From a virus: a stretch of 39,684 nt of DNA. The notes beneath the pieces are model-generated. The model did no database searches. It was given only the letters and a program-made list of their open reading frames with translations, and was not told the DNA's origin. Shown here piece after piece: positions 31,333-39,684 of this stretch. A program made the position numbers and the translations under genes. The DNA is taken from positions 1-39,684 of the IMG/VR virus record IMGVR_UViG_3300028840_004609; one strand, written 5' to 3'. How positions within the stretch are numbered: the stretch's first letter is position 1; each line of letters begins with the position of its first letter.

Positions 31333-32498
31333 GGATAGAGTGTGCCCATACAAAATTACTTAAGGTTAACAACATTGTACCACACCCAAAAAATAGAAAT
31401 AAACATTCTGAAAAACAAATAAAAGTGTTAGCTACAATAATTAAAAAAAATGGTCAGCGTTCACCAATAGTCATTAGCAAAAGAAGTGGGTATATAACTA
31501 AAGGGCATGGACGGCTAGAGGCAATTAAGCTTTTGAAATGGGACGAGTGCGCAGTTGACTTACAAGATTATGCAAGCGAAGAAGCGGAATTAAGAGATAG
31601 AATTGCAGATAATGAAATAGCTAGATATGCAGAGTTTGATAATTTGGGGTTTATTGAAGACTTGAATGATTTAGACATAAACATAAGTGATATAGATTTC
31701 GAGGACTTCGGGTTACTTGACTTTGATCTACCTGAAGACCCTGTTGTTAGTGAGGAAAAAGACGACGAAGTTCCGGAAACAAATGACAATGAATACAACG
31801 TTAAGTTGGGTGATGTATGGGAGCTTGGTGATCATCGTTTGATGTGTGGTGATAGTACTGATAAGGAGTGCGTTGATAGATTGATGGATGGAGAGAAGGC
31901 TGATATGGTTTTTACAGATCCTCCATTCGGAATTGATTTAAGTACTGATTATTCTGGCATGGGCGAAAAAGCACAAAAACATAAAAAGATTATTGGAGAT
32001 GATAAGGCATTTAATGCTTTTTTTATTATTGATATTTTTAGTTATTGCAAAGAGTTGTTTTTGTTTGGAGCTAACTACTATATAGAGACCATAGAACGCA
32101 CACATGATAATTTAGGGTCATGGTTTGTATGGGATAAATACCCAACAGATCAAAACGATAAAAGATTCGGATCAGCCTTTGAACTAATATGGAGCAAAAC
32201 AAAACACAAGCAAAGTATATTAAGAATCAACTCTTTAAACGTAGGCCATTTTAAACGAGAAGCAATTATTCATCCCACACAAAAACCCACTGCTTTAGCT
32301 ATGTGGTTTCTTGATAAATATACAAAAGAAAAAGATTTGGTAGTTGACTTATTCCTAGGATCAGGATCAACCATGATAGCTTGCGAAAAAACAAAACGCA
32401 AATGCTATGGCATGGAGCTGGACGAGCATTACTGTTCAGTAATAATCAAAAGATGGGAAGAGCACACAGGTAAGAAAGCAATATTATTAAAAACGTAA
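31329..32498 (+). CDS. ParB/Srx-like domain fused to a DNA methyltransferase
   Basis: This 389-residue protein should methylate phage or host DNA at adenine N6 or cytosine N4. Residues 1-100 form a ParB-like domain (VPHPKNRNKHS, SPIVISKRSGYITKGHGRLEA). An acidic linker follows (about 105-155). The methyltransferase part spans about 157-389: GDSTD, catalytic DPPF at 197-200, HPTQKP at 315-320 and the SAM-binding FLGSGST at 342-348. The last motif follows the catalytic one, an amino-methyltransferase order. It likely protects phage DNA from restriction. No cognate endonuclease is coded nearby. Confidence 0.9.
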   Translation: MRIECAHTKLLKVNNIVPHPKNRNKHSEKQIKVLATIIKKNGQRSPIVISKRSGYITKGHGRLEAIKLLKWDECAVDLQDYASEEAELRDRIADNEIARYAEFDNLGFIEDLNDLDINISDIDFEDFGLLDFDLPEDPVVSEEKDDEVPETNDNEYNVKLGDVWELGDHRLMCGDSTDKECVDRLMDGEKADMVFTDPPFGIDLSTDYSGMGEKAQKHKKIIGDDKAFNAFFIIDIFSYCKELFLFGANYYIETIERTHDNLGSWFVWDKYPTDQNDKRFGSAFELIWSKTKHKQSILRINSLNVGHFKREAIIHPTQKPTALAMWFLDKYTKEKDLVVDLFLGSGSTMIACEKTKRKCYGMELDEHYCSVIIKRWEEHTGKKAILLKT

Positions 32499-32513
32499 AC
32501 CGGGTAAAAAACC

Positions 32514-32909
32514 ATGGCAAATAGTCCAAATCACGACCCCGTCACTGGCAAGTTTGTGAAAGGCAATAGAGCAGCGACCGGGGATAAAAGAATAAGAGAT
32601 ATGAAATCTGCCATTCGATCAGAGCTAATTGAATGTGCGTATAGCTTATTAAAACCTTGGAAGACATTACAAGAAGAAACAAAAAAGGGAGTGTCTAGAT
32701 ATCAATACATTCTTAATAAAGCTGTAGCAGAAGGCAATACCAAACTAATTACTTGGGTCACAGAAATGGCAGTAGGAAGACCTAAGATAGTTGACGAGAC
32801 AGCAAACGAAGATACCTTGTATATTGCAGCAACTAAGGAACAACAAGCGGAGTTAGTCAAAATGGCAATGAAGGCCCGTGATGCGAAAGAGAGAGAGGAG
32901 AAAAAATGA
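32514..32909 (+). CDS. Putative small terminase subunit
   Basis: This 131-residue protein starts at ATG 32514. The opening HDPVTGKFVKGNRAATG resembles the KGN leader of small DNA-binding packaging proteins, and the rest is helical and basic with a charged C-terminal coil. It lies two genes upstream of the large terminase, the usual place for the DNA-recognition subunit. The call rests mainly on gene order. Its stop overlaps the next start as ATGA. Confidence 0.55.
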   Translation: MANSPNHDPVTGKFVKGNRAATGDKRIRDMKSAIRSELIECAYSLLKPWKTLQEETKKGVSRYQYILNKAVAEGNTKLITWVTEMAVGRPKIVDETANEDTLYIAATKEQQAELVKMAMKARDAKEREEKK

Positions 32910-33217
32910 CAGGGGAAAGAATTAAACGGGTTGATCTTATTGAAGGGTTCAATTGGAGGGACGATCTCATGCCAAAGATATATGCAAAATTATTAAAAGA
33001 ACTCCCTACAGATGTAAGTGTATATAAAGTTGCTGAAAGCCCGATAACTAATACTTTCCATGTATATTTAACTTGCTCAAATTGGGACATTATTACAAAA
33101 CTTGGAGATATTCCAGTTATTAGCATACAACTCAATGAAGACAGTCTTGACACGTTAGAATTTAGAAAAATATTGCGATTACATAACAAATATGAATTAT
33201 CCCAATCTCTATCATAA
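32906..33217 (+). CDS. Hypothetical protein between terminase genes
   Basis: This 103-residue protein starts in an ATGA overlap. It mixes helix and strand (FNWRDDLMPKIYAKLLKEL, then TFHVYLTCSNWDIITKL) with no known motif. Its last 26 bases overlap the large terminase start, so translation is coupled. A packaging accessory role is possible. Confidence 0.6.
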   Translation: MTGERIKRVDLIEGFNWRDDLMPKIYAKLLKELPTDVSVYKVAESPITNTFHVYLTCSNWDIITKLGDIPVISIQLNEDSLDTLEFRKILRLHNKYELSQSLS

Positions 33218-34580
33218 CGGCATCATAGCAAGTTGGTATCTTAAAAAATCTCAAATGAAATTCTATGAGATGCTACTAAAAGAAAAGCTGGTTGTAGCTA
33301 AATGTCATAGACGTTTCGGTAAGGGTACTACTGTTCTAACTTATGTAGCAGAGAGATGTCTTAAAGAGAATATTATTGTTAGATACGGAGCGGAAACACA
33401 AGGTCAAGCATATCAAATCTTTGACTTCTTAATGGGAAAGATATTCTACAAATGTCCTGACATGAAGCCTAGACTTAGAAACGGACACTATGAATTTAAG
33501 TCAGGATCTAGAATATATATCTTTGGAGTTAAAGACTCAGGAGAAATTGACAAGGCAAGAGGAACTGAAGCTCATATAATCATTCTAGACGAGTATGGTT
33601 TTTGGAGATTTAAAGCTGAATACATTCTTAAATCTATCTTATTACCTCAGCTTATGAATACCAAAGGGCAGGCGTTGATTACATCGACACCGCCAGAAGA
33701 TTTGACTCACGATTATGTTAATCAAGTAATTAAAGCAGAAAAGGGAGGATATCTATTCAACTGGACTCTCCAAGACTCTGTAAACATAGGTGAAAAAACA
33801 GAGAAAGAAAAGCAAGACATTATCGATGATTGCGGTGGAGAAGATTCTGTTCACTACCAACGTGAGTACATGTGTAATCTTATTCCTACCAAGGAAAGAC
33901 TGGTTATCCCTGAGGCACAAGATGAAGAGTTGTATGTAGGTAAGATGGACAGACCACCACACGTAGAGTTTTATGTTTGTATGGATCTAGGTCTTATTGA
34001 TCATACTGCTGTGCTTTTTGGGTACCTAGACTTTAAAAATTCAAGATTGGTAGTAGAGGATGAATACTGGGCAAACTATAACTCAACTGCCGAGATAGTA
34101 GAAGCGTGCAAAATCAAAGAAAAAAAACTTAAGATGCACGAGATATATAGGCGCATCGGAGACTGTGAAAGACAGCAGCTATGGGATATGTCCAATGATC
34201 ATGGTTATCCGGTAGCACCCATCATTAAGCGCTCTAAACAGTCAGGGAAAGGCTTCAGAGACTCTGTGATTAATCAGCTTAGAGTCGGCATAAAAGAAGG
34301 AAAATTACTTGTAGACCCTGATGGATGTCCCAACACAGTTAGACAACTCAAATATGGTATCTGGAATGAGCGTAGAACTGACTTTGAAAGAACAGAGACT
34401 ATGGGGCACTTAGATGCCTTGATGTCTGTCTGCTATATGTTTGATAACATCTCGTGGGACAGAAACCCATATCCAAGCATGTACCATAAATTAAGAGAAT
34501 CGGACTCCTATATAAATATTGAAGAATTAAGAAACAGAGATAAACAAAGACACGGCCTAAAAAAGCTGACAGGAAGATAG
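33192..34580 (+). CDS. terL: Large terminase subunit
   Basis: This 462-residue motor packages phage DNA into the prohead. The N-terminal ATPase shows a Walker A-like CHRRFGKGT (38-46), Walker B IIILDE (129-134) and the STPP coupling motif (165-168). The C-terminal RNase H-like nuclease shows D265 in YVCMDLGLIDH, an acidic residue near 323-325 (GDCE) and D408 in GHLDAL. Length is normal for a short terminase. The ATG lacks a strong Shine-Dalgarno sequence and relies on overlap with the upstream gene. The Arg-rich Walker A variant HRRFGKG suits podovirus terminases. Confidence 0.93.
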   Translation: MNYPNLYHNGIIASWYLKKSQMKFYEMLLKEKLVVAKCHRRFGKGTTVLTYVAERCLKENIIVRYGAETQGQAYQIFDFLMGKIFYKCPDMKPRLRNGHYEFKSGSRIYIFGVKDSGEIDKARGTEAHIIILDEYGFWRFKAEYILKSILLPQLMNTKGQALITSTPPEDLTHDYVNQVIKAEKGGYLFNWTLQDSVNIGEKTEKEKQDIIDDCGGEDSVHYQREYMCNLIPTKERLVIPEAQDEELYVGKMDRPPHVEFYVCMDLGLIDHTAVLFGYLDFKNSRLVVEDEYWANYNSTAEIVEACKIKEKKLKMHEIYRRIGDCERQQLWDMSNDHGYPVAPIIKRSKQSGKGFRDSVINQLRVGIKEGKLLVDPDGCPNTVRQLKYGIWNERRTDFERTETMGHLDALMSVCYMFDNISWDRNPYPSMYHKLRESDSYINIEELRNRDKQRHGLKKLTGR

Positions 34581-34581
34581 T

Positions 34582-34782
34582 ATGGATGAATCAGTAATTA
34601 TATACAATTTTCGTAATGAACTAAACACCCTTAATTCTGTAATAGAAAGCAAAGGGTTTTCAACAAACTACACTTCAGTACAGAAAGAATCATTCTTCAG
34701 AAGAAGAGACGAATTGAAAGCGTTTCTAGAGAGACGAGATCAACACAGAAAGAATCATTCTTCAGAAGAAGAGACGAATTGA
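34582..34782 (+). pseudogene. Small gene frameshifted by a tandem duplication
   Basis: The present frame gives 66 residues ending HSSEEETN. A 65-bp duplication (34681-34745 and 34746-34809) shifts the frame. If one copy is removed, the frame instead runs on through ERRDQREKSRERIK to TGA 34836-34838, giving about 63 residues and an ATGA overlap with the next gene at 34835. That exact coupling is restored only without the duplication, so the original gene was probably intact until recently. The protein is helical and basic. Function is unknown. Confidence 0.7.
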
Positions 34783-34809
34783 AAGCGTTTCTAGAGAGAC
34801 GAGATCAAC
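34681..34809 (+). repeat. 65-bp tandem duplication
   Basis: The segment starting CAGAAAGAATCATTCTTCAG at 34681 is repeated at 34746, and the copies match for 64 bases. The period, 65, is not a multiple of three. The lack of any mismatch points to a very recent event or to an assembly or population variant. Confidence 0.95.
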
Positions 34810-34834
34810 GTGAAAAATCAAGGGAGAGAATAAA

Positions 34835-35020
34835 ATGATTGAAGAAGACTATGAGGACACAGTTGCGATAGCACGACTAAAACTAGCTAGGGAGATTATA
34901 TCTTTTACGTATGTTGACTCTGTTGATAGAGAATTATTGCATGAGATGTCAGCAAAGCTAGGTTATGTAATAGATGAGCTCATGGAAAAAATAGACGAGA
35001 GAATTGAGGAAGACGACTAA
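34835..35020 (+). CDS. Small acidic helical protein
   Basis: This 61-residue protein starts at ATG 34835 behind AAGGGAGAG. It is strongly acidic (EEDYEDTV start, DERIEEDD end) and helical. It sits between terminase and portal. An acidic small protein here could be a DNA mimic or an assembly factor. No family is recognised. Confidence 0.6.
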   Translation: MIEEDYEDTVAIARLKLAREIISFTYVDSVDRELLHEMSAKLGYVIDELMEKIDERIEEDD

Positions 35021-35063
35021 AAATAGAATGTAAATTCTTTCACTTTGTTATGGGGGATAACTA

Positions 35064-35291
35064 ATGGAAAGAGAAAAACCTTTATTTGTATTTTCTTTTA
35101 AAAGAAAAAAACCAATCCCAACACGTCCTATTTTAATAGGAACAACAGTCTATAGGTGCTCTGCTGATGCCGCTAAAGCACTAGGAGTATCTCAAACAAC
35201 CGTGATCAATAGAATCAAAAGAAAAGCACCAGTTGACGGGAAAATATATAAATATGTTAAAAAAATAAACAAAGGTGTTTACAAAGCTTAG
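35064..35291 (+). CDS. NUMOD1-like small DNA-binding protein
   Basis: This 75-residue protein starts at ATG 35064 behind GGGGGAT. A basic N-terminus is followed by VYRCSADAAKALGVSQTTVI (residues about 29-48) and a final YKYV. This S-DAAKALG-S-TTV pattern is that of NUMOD1-type HTH modules found in homing endonucleases and related DNA-binding tails. No nuclease domain is attached. It may be a relic of an intron-associated endonuclease or an independent regulator. Confidence 0.65.
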   Translation: MEREKPLFVFSFKRKKPIPTRPILIGTTVYRCSADAAKALGVSQTTVINRIKRKAPVDGKIYKYVKKINKGVYKA

Positions 35292-35341
35292 TTTTTAAAC
35301 GAGATTAGATGTGTTGCTAATGCGAAGGAGGGGTTTTTTGC

Positions 35342-37279
35342 ATGGCGTACAGCAAATCAAAAAAGGGCTATATTTTCCTTAAAAAGGGAGATGAGCTCGC
35401 AGCAGAATTAAGTTCTAAAGTAGAAGACTTTCAAGAATACATCCTGAAAAGCGGTATTCATTCGCAGTGGATTAAAAATCAAAGATTCTACGAAAACGAA
35501 TTCTATAACACCGATAAAAGCAGAGACATATCAGATGCCGGAGCTGTTGGAGAGTTAAAAGCGGCCTCCTTCAATCACTTTAGAAATGTTCTAAGGCATA
35601 TGTTAAATCAATTGACAGCTATAACTCCTGCATTCGATGTTAGTGCCTCCAATACAGATGTAGCTTCGAGAAGAGCTGCAAAGATTGGTAAGGACATAGT
35701 CAATTATTACTTCAAAGTCAAAAGAACATCTCGTTATACAAAAAAAGGCGCAGAATATGCCTTGGTTTATGGAGATGGCTATCCTGTTTGTGAATGGAAC
35801 CCTTCAATAGGGAGACAGATAACAAGGAGTGAGGATGGACGGCTTATTAGAGAAGGAGATTTTGATTTTGCTTGCATTTCTCCTTTTAACGCTTTCTTTG
35901 ATTGTACGCTAGATGACAAGGATCACCTCGAATGGTTCATATTTAGAAGGAAGAGAAATAAGTATGATCTAGCTAAGATATTTCCTAAAAAAGCAAAAGA
36001 ATTAGTAGCACTATCAAGTTATTACGACACAGATATATATAACAAAAATAGAACAGATGATGAACAACGTAACATAGAGTCCGATAATGTCTATGTGTAC
36101 AGTATGTATCACGTAGCAAACAATTGCTTGCCCAAAGGTAAGTATTGTATGTTCATAAGTAGTGGTACCGAATCTTTCACCTTGTACGAAGGAGATAATC
36201 TATACGGAGAAAAACTTCCTGTATTCAACTTATCACCTGCTAAATATCTAGATACACCTTTTGGATTTACAGAGGCAAATTTACTACGCGGCCCACAAGA
36301 GATTATCAATCTTATGGTCTCTGCTTTAGTAAGTAATGCTTCTGCCTTAAGTGTGAATAACATATGGGCGCCGACTGGTGCTAATTTAAACTTGCAAGAA
36401 CTAACCGATGGTCTGAACTTGATTACAACAGACCATGACAAGAAGCCTGAGGTATTATCGCTATACCAAGATGTCCCAGGTCTTAAAGACTTACTCTTAC
36501 TATGTAACTCGACCATTGAGACTTTGTCGGGGCAAAACGCCGTAGTAAGAGGCAATGTGCAAGATGCCCCGAATCTTAAGTCGGGTATAGCGATTAGTAC
36601 CGTCATAAATATGGCGCAACAGTATTCTCAAGCATTAGAAAAAGCATATATAGAAATGTTTGAGGATATATCTACTTTCTTAATAGAAACTTTACAAAAA
36701 GTTGCAAACACTGAACGGATGATTGATATCACCGGAAAGATGCAAGCAACATCTGTTAATTCATTTACCAAAGAAGATTTACAAGGAGTTAGTAGAGTTA
36801 TCGTTGATCAGACTAACCCGATAACCAAACAACCAGCAGGAAAGATTGAGATAGCTATGGAGCTATTGAAGTTAGGTCATATAACACCAGAAAGATTCTT
36901 TGACGTTGTGAATACAGGGAACCTAGATGTAGCAGTAGAGTCCGATGAAAGGATGCTCGACTTCATATCTAGTGTTAAAGAAAAACTCTTGGACGGAGAA
37001 GTTATACCTCCTATCCCAGGGATAAATCATCAGATGTACATAAAAGAAATACATTCGTTATTGTATGACACTGAAATTCTTAGCAATGAGAATAATCAGC
37101 AAATCATGCAAAACATTGTAACAACTATACAACAGCAATTAGATATTATGCGTAACGGTGATGAGATTGCCAATCTAATTTATGGTGGTAAATCACCAAC
37201 GCCAACAGCTATAAGTCAGGCGGAAATGCAACCGCAAATGCCGCCAAGTTTAAATGCTGCGGGGCAAGTTCCAGTTTAA
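35342..37279 (+). CDS. Portal protein
   Basis: This 645-residue protein forms the ring at the packaging vertex. The start is ATG 35342 behind AAGGAGGGG. Typical portal features are the N-terminal helix region (SKVEDFQEYILKSG, QWIKNQRFYENEF), the FNHFRNVLRHMLNQLTAITP segment, ALVYGDGYPVCEW, the central helix-rich stem (SALVSNASALSVNN, TIETLSGQNAVVRG) and a Gln/Pro-rich C-terminus. Size and place between terminase and scaffold support this strongly. Confidence 0.85.
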   Translation: MAYSKSKKGYIFLKKGDELAAELSSKVEDFQEYILKSGIHSQWIKNQRFYENEFYNTDKSRDISDAGAVGELKAASFNHFRNVLRHMLNQLTAITPAFDVSASNTDVASRRAAKIGKDIVNYYFKVKRTSRYTKKGAEYALVYGDGYPVCEWNPSIGRQITRSEDGRLIREGDFDFACISPFNAFFDCTLDDKDHLEWFIFRRKRNKYDLAKIFPKKAKELVALSSYYDTDIYNKNRTDDEQRNIESDNVYVYSMYHVANNCLPKGKYCMFISSGTESFTLYEGDNLYGEKLPVFNLSPAKYLDTPFGFTEANLLRGPQEIINLMVSALVSNASALSVNNIWAPTGANLNLQELTDGLNLITTDHDKKPEVLSLYQDVPGLKDLLLLCNSTIETLSGQNAVVRGNVQDAPNLKSGIAISTVINMAQQYSQALEKAYIEMFEDISTFLIETLQKVANTERMIDITGKMQATSVNSFTKEDLQGVSRVIVDQTNPITKQPAGKIEIAMELLKLGHITPERFFDVVNTGNLDVAVESDERMLDFISSVKEKLLDGEVIPPIPGINHQMYIKEIHSLLYDTEILSNENNQQIMQNIVTTIQQQLDIMRNGDEIANLIYGGKSPTPTAISQAEMQPQMPPSLNAAGQVPV

Positions 37280-37309
37280 CCCCCCTAACAGCAGAAAATA
37301 AGGAGATAT

Positions 37310-38353
37310 ATGTCAGAGCAAGAGGGGACTGTACCTGAGGCAGTTGAACAAGAGATTGGAGAAGAATATGTCGAATCTCAAGAGGATGTTCAAGATAACT
37401 CAGAAGAAAAGATTGAGGAGACGCAACCGCAAGAAGAGGTGCCAAGGGACGAAACTGTCGCGGAGAGAAAGAAAAGAACTAAAGAAGAACTCATCGACCT
37501 TGCAGAAGAATTCTACGGAGTTAAAAAAGATGAGGTTGTCATTGATAAAAATGGCGATCTTAAATTAGTTGTAAAAATCAATGGCAAGAAGAGATTGGTT
37601 AGTCCCAAAAAAGATATTTTAAAAGGTTTCAATTTAAACCAGGCGGGATATGAAAAGCTTAACGAAGGTAAACAGCTTATCAAGCAAGTGCAAGGTTTTT
37701 TTGATGAAGCAAAAAGCAACCCCGTTAAGTTATGGGAAATGGCGGACAACCTAGGTATTGATAAGTATGAACTAGCAAGAAGATTGTTAGAGGACAAAGT
37801 CAGTGAAATGTCTATGACTGACGAAGAGAGAAGGTTTAAGGAACTAGAAAAAAGAGAAGAGGAGTTTAAACGAAGAGAAGAGGAAGATAAAAAAAAGCAT
37901 GAGACGGCACAGCAAGAACAAGCTAAGCAAGTTGAAATGCAACGTTATGACCAGGAACTTACTTCAGCTATGACTGAAATGGGTTTTCAAAAAGCAAGTA
38001 AAGGACAGAAGAGTCATATATTAATGGGTGCGATTGGAGAGTTAATGGTTGCTAACCGAGCAGGGCGCGACATGACTTGTAAAGACGCAGTCATGAGGGC
38101 AGTTAACAAGTGGCAAGATTATGTACACGGTGTGTTTGATGACATTGATGACGACCATATCATCAAAATCATCCCCGAAAGAATAATCAAAGCTATTAGA
38201 AAAGCAGATCTAGGGAAGATAGGGGTGGGCATGCCTACCAGTAATGCACGACCCGAATCTCATGATCAGCAAATAGAATTGCCCGAAGTAGACTCGAGAC
38301 CCCGTAGAAAGAAACAGGTCTCATTAAGTGATTATTTTTCGAATTTAAATTAA
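37310..38353 (+). CDS. Scaffold protein
   Basis: This 347-residue protein would guide capsid assembly and leave the mature head. It starts at ATG 37310 behind AAGGAG. It has a very acidic N-terminus (to about residue 50), a helical body with a charged coiled coil (about 160-215, EERRFKELEKREEEFKRREE) and a basic C-terminus (SRPRRKKQVS) that could bind the capsid protein. Place directly before the capsid gene is the classic position. Confidence 0.8.
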   Translation: MSEQEGTVPEAVEQEIGEEYVESQEDVQDNSEEKIEETQPQEEVPRDETVAERKKRTKEELIDLAEEFYGVKKDEVVIDKNGDLKLVVKINGKKRLVSPKKDILKGFNLNQAGYEKLNEGKQLIKQVQGFFDEAKSNPVKLWEMADNLGIDKYELARRLLEDKVSEMSMTDEERRFKELEKREEEFKRREEEDKKKHETAQQEQAKQVEMQRYDQELTSAMTEMGFQKASKGQKSHILMGAIGELMVANRAGRDMTCKDAVMRAVNKWQDYVHGVFDDIDDDHIIKIIPERIIKAIRKADLGKIGVGMPTSNARPESHDQQIELPEVDSRPRRKKQVSLSDYFSNLN

Positions 38354-38365
38354 CAAGGAGTACTT

Positions 38366-39532
38366 ATGTCAACAAACTCGATGACAACTCTGACAGGATA
38401 TTTTAAGACCGCATATGCTGATAGAGTTGAAGATTTAACACCTGATAATGTTTATTACGCTAAAGAGATTCCGGATGTTCCAGCTGATCAACAGCCAGGA
38501 GGAACTTACACACAGCCAGTAACGCTGACCAGTGAGCAAGGAATTACAAAAGCAGCTGCAAGTGCAGGGGCGTTCGCTTTGAACTCTCCAATAGCAATGG
38601 CAACTGGTAACGCTACTATAAACGGATCTCAATTCCTACTTAGGTCAGGTCTTGATTACGAAACTATTTTTAGATCACAGAATAAAAATAGTTTTATCAG
38701 AGCTACTAAGGGTGTTATTAAGAACATGCTTAAGTCTGCATATTTTTATATGGAATCAGATTTAATGTGGGGTACACAAGGTATTGGTACTGTTTCTAGT
38801 GTTTCTACTAACACTATTACTTTAACAACTGCTGAATTTGCAGCTGGACTATGGTTAGGTTCAGAAAACAGAAGACTAAGAATTGAATCTTCTGCTGGTG
38901 TTCTTAGAGGAACTTGTGCTGTGTCTTCATATGACATTGCCGGTAGAACTGTAACAGTTGATTCTGCTCCTGCAGGTTTAACAAGTACAGACGTTATCTA
39001 TTTTGAAGCTGATGGAGCTGCCGGAGCAAACTGTATGACTGGAATTTACGACATACTAACTCCTGCATCAGGCGCTTTCATGGGTATCAACGATAGTACA
39101 TATAGTCTTTGGGCGCCATTAACTGCTTTCGGTGCTGGAAGTGCTCCACTATCTTTCAACAAAATCTTACTTGCTATCGCTGGATCAGTTAACAAAGGTC
39201 TTGGAGATGACATCAAAGAGATTGAAGTTGTAGTTAACCCATTAGCATGGCAAAACTTAGGCAACGACCTTGCTTCACTTAGAGCTATTGATAGTTCATG
39301 GAAATCAGAAGAAGCTACTAATGGCTCTGAAATGATTACCTTCTTCTGTCAAGCAGGGAAAGTTAAAATCATTCCTCATAAAATGATGAAAGAAGGATAT
39401 GCATTTGTACATCCTAAAGCATCAAGATTCTTTGAAAGAGTAGGTTGTCAATCAACTCCAACTTTCAAGTTACCTGGAATGGTAAACGCAGGTGAAGAAC
39501 AATATCTTCGCCCAATGGAAAATAATGCGGGT
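38366..39532 (+). CDS. Major capsid protein, exon 1 (389 residues)
   Basis: This is the shell subunit, starting at ATG 38366 behind AAGGAG. The sequence suits an HK97-fold podovirus capsid protein: N-terminal arm, then SFIRATKGVIKNMLKSAYFY and an inserted beta region (VSSVSTNTITL, TVDSAPAGLTSTD). It continues with IKEIEVVVNPLAWQNLGNDL and a C-terminal VKIIPHKMMKEGYAFVHP region. Exon 1 ends at U39532 after ENNAG, and splicing joins it to exon 2 at 248 for 419 residues in all. Without splicing the frame runs on to TAA at 39560-39562 and replaces the final strand with RRELCPVVA. Confidence 0.88.
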
Positions 39533-39684
39533 AGACGTGAGTTATGCCCGGTGGTTGCGTAAGTAATCACGAGAACTGGGGAAAAAACGGGAACCCTAAG
39601 CCGGAGAAATGGTAAGGGAATCCGAGCGGAAGTCAGAAGTTAACATCTCTGACACGCGCAACGCATAGAGGGTGAACCTAGAAA
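39533..39684 (+). ncRNA. Group I intron in the major capsid gene (5' part)
   Basis: The intron begins after U39532. P1 is CGGGU (39528-39532, exon) with GCCCG (39546-39550, internal guide), and the splice-site U pairs with G39546 as the required U-G wobble. P10 is UUAU (39542-39545) with AUAG at the start of exon 2. Bases from 39551 repeat the window start, so only 39533-39550 (18 nt) are unique to this end. With 1-247 they make 265 nt. Confidence 0.88.
39551..39684. repeat. Terminal direct repeat, right copy
   Basis: This copy is identical to bases 1-134. It lies wholly inside the intron and shows that the two window ends are adjacent in the genome. Confidence 0.95.

Noticed and set aside
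37344-37568. 74-residue Lys/Arg-rich frame inside the scaffold gene
   Set aside because: Frame-shifted reading of the acidic scaffold start; no start signal.
39533-39562. Capsid gene ending at TAA 39562 as a complete gene
   Set aside because: These codons lie in the intron's P1/P2 region, and the normal capsid C-terminal strand is found in frame after the intron.
39536-39571. Alternative P1 with 5' splice site after U39545, using GTAATCACG as guide
   Set aside because: It gives no in-frame product with a terminal G, and GTAATCAC is better explained as the P2 hairpin with a GTAA loop.

Overview
The window looks like the complete genome of a tailed phage with podovirus-type morphogenesis genes. 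Bases 1-134 are repeated exactly at 39551-39684, so the unique sequence is a 39,550-bp circle. The DNA is AT-rich by eye, with strong Shine-Dalgarno signals and many ATGA stop/start overlaps. There is no integrase, tape measure, tail sheath, DNA polymerase, helicase or tRNA gene that I can see, which suggests a small, probably lytic phage that uses the host replisome. A lipobox lipoprotein and an M15 peptidase fit a bacterial host, more likely Gram-negative, but I cannot name it.

Layout. From 29380 rightward, an early/packaging block encodes a winged-helix replication initiator with iteron-like repeats inside its gene, a small zinc protein, a RusA resolvase, a ParB-like/DNA methyltransferase fusion, a probable small terminase, the large terminase, the portal, the scaffold and the major capsid protein. 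Across the circle junction this continues as capsid exon 2, a 1322-residue fibre-like protein, a head-tail adaptor, a nozzle-like protein, internal virion (ejection) protein candidates, a cluster of small paralogous beta-rich proteins, a small XhlA-like membrane protein and two pectin-lyase-like beta-helix proteins (to 22870). From 29100 leftward, an opposing operon holds an XRE regulator, ERF annealing protein, SSB, several small proteins, a lipoprotein and an M15 endolysin (to 25330). Between the two arms (22898-25345) lie small leftward genes, a rightward FliA-like sigma factor and a small double-HTH protein.

Main discovery: the capsid gene is split by a compact, ORF-less group I intron of about 265 nt. 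It runs from 39533 through the circle junction to 247. P1 to P10 can be traced by eye, and splicing joins 39532 to 248 in frame to give a 419-residue capsid protein with a normal C-terminal strand. The contig ends fall inside this intron.

Other points: a phage-borne FliA-type sigma factor; a lambda-O-like arrangement of repeats within the initiator gene; a 65-bp tandem duplication that frameshifts a small gene behind the terminase; a 61-nt imperfect hairpin in the leftward operon; and heavy domain shuffling (beta-helix, C1q-like and repeated inserted modules) in the virion proteins. All functional names are from reading motifs by eye; no database search was run.
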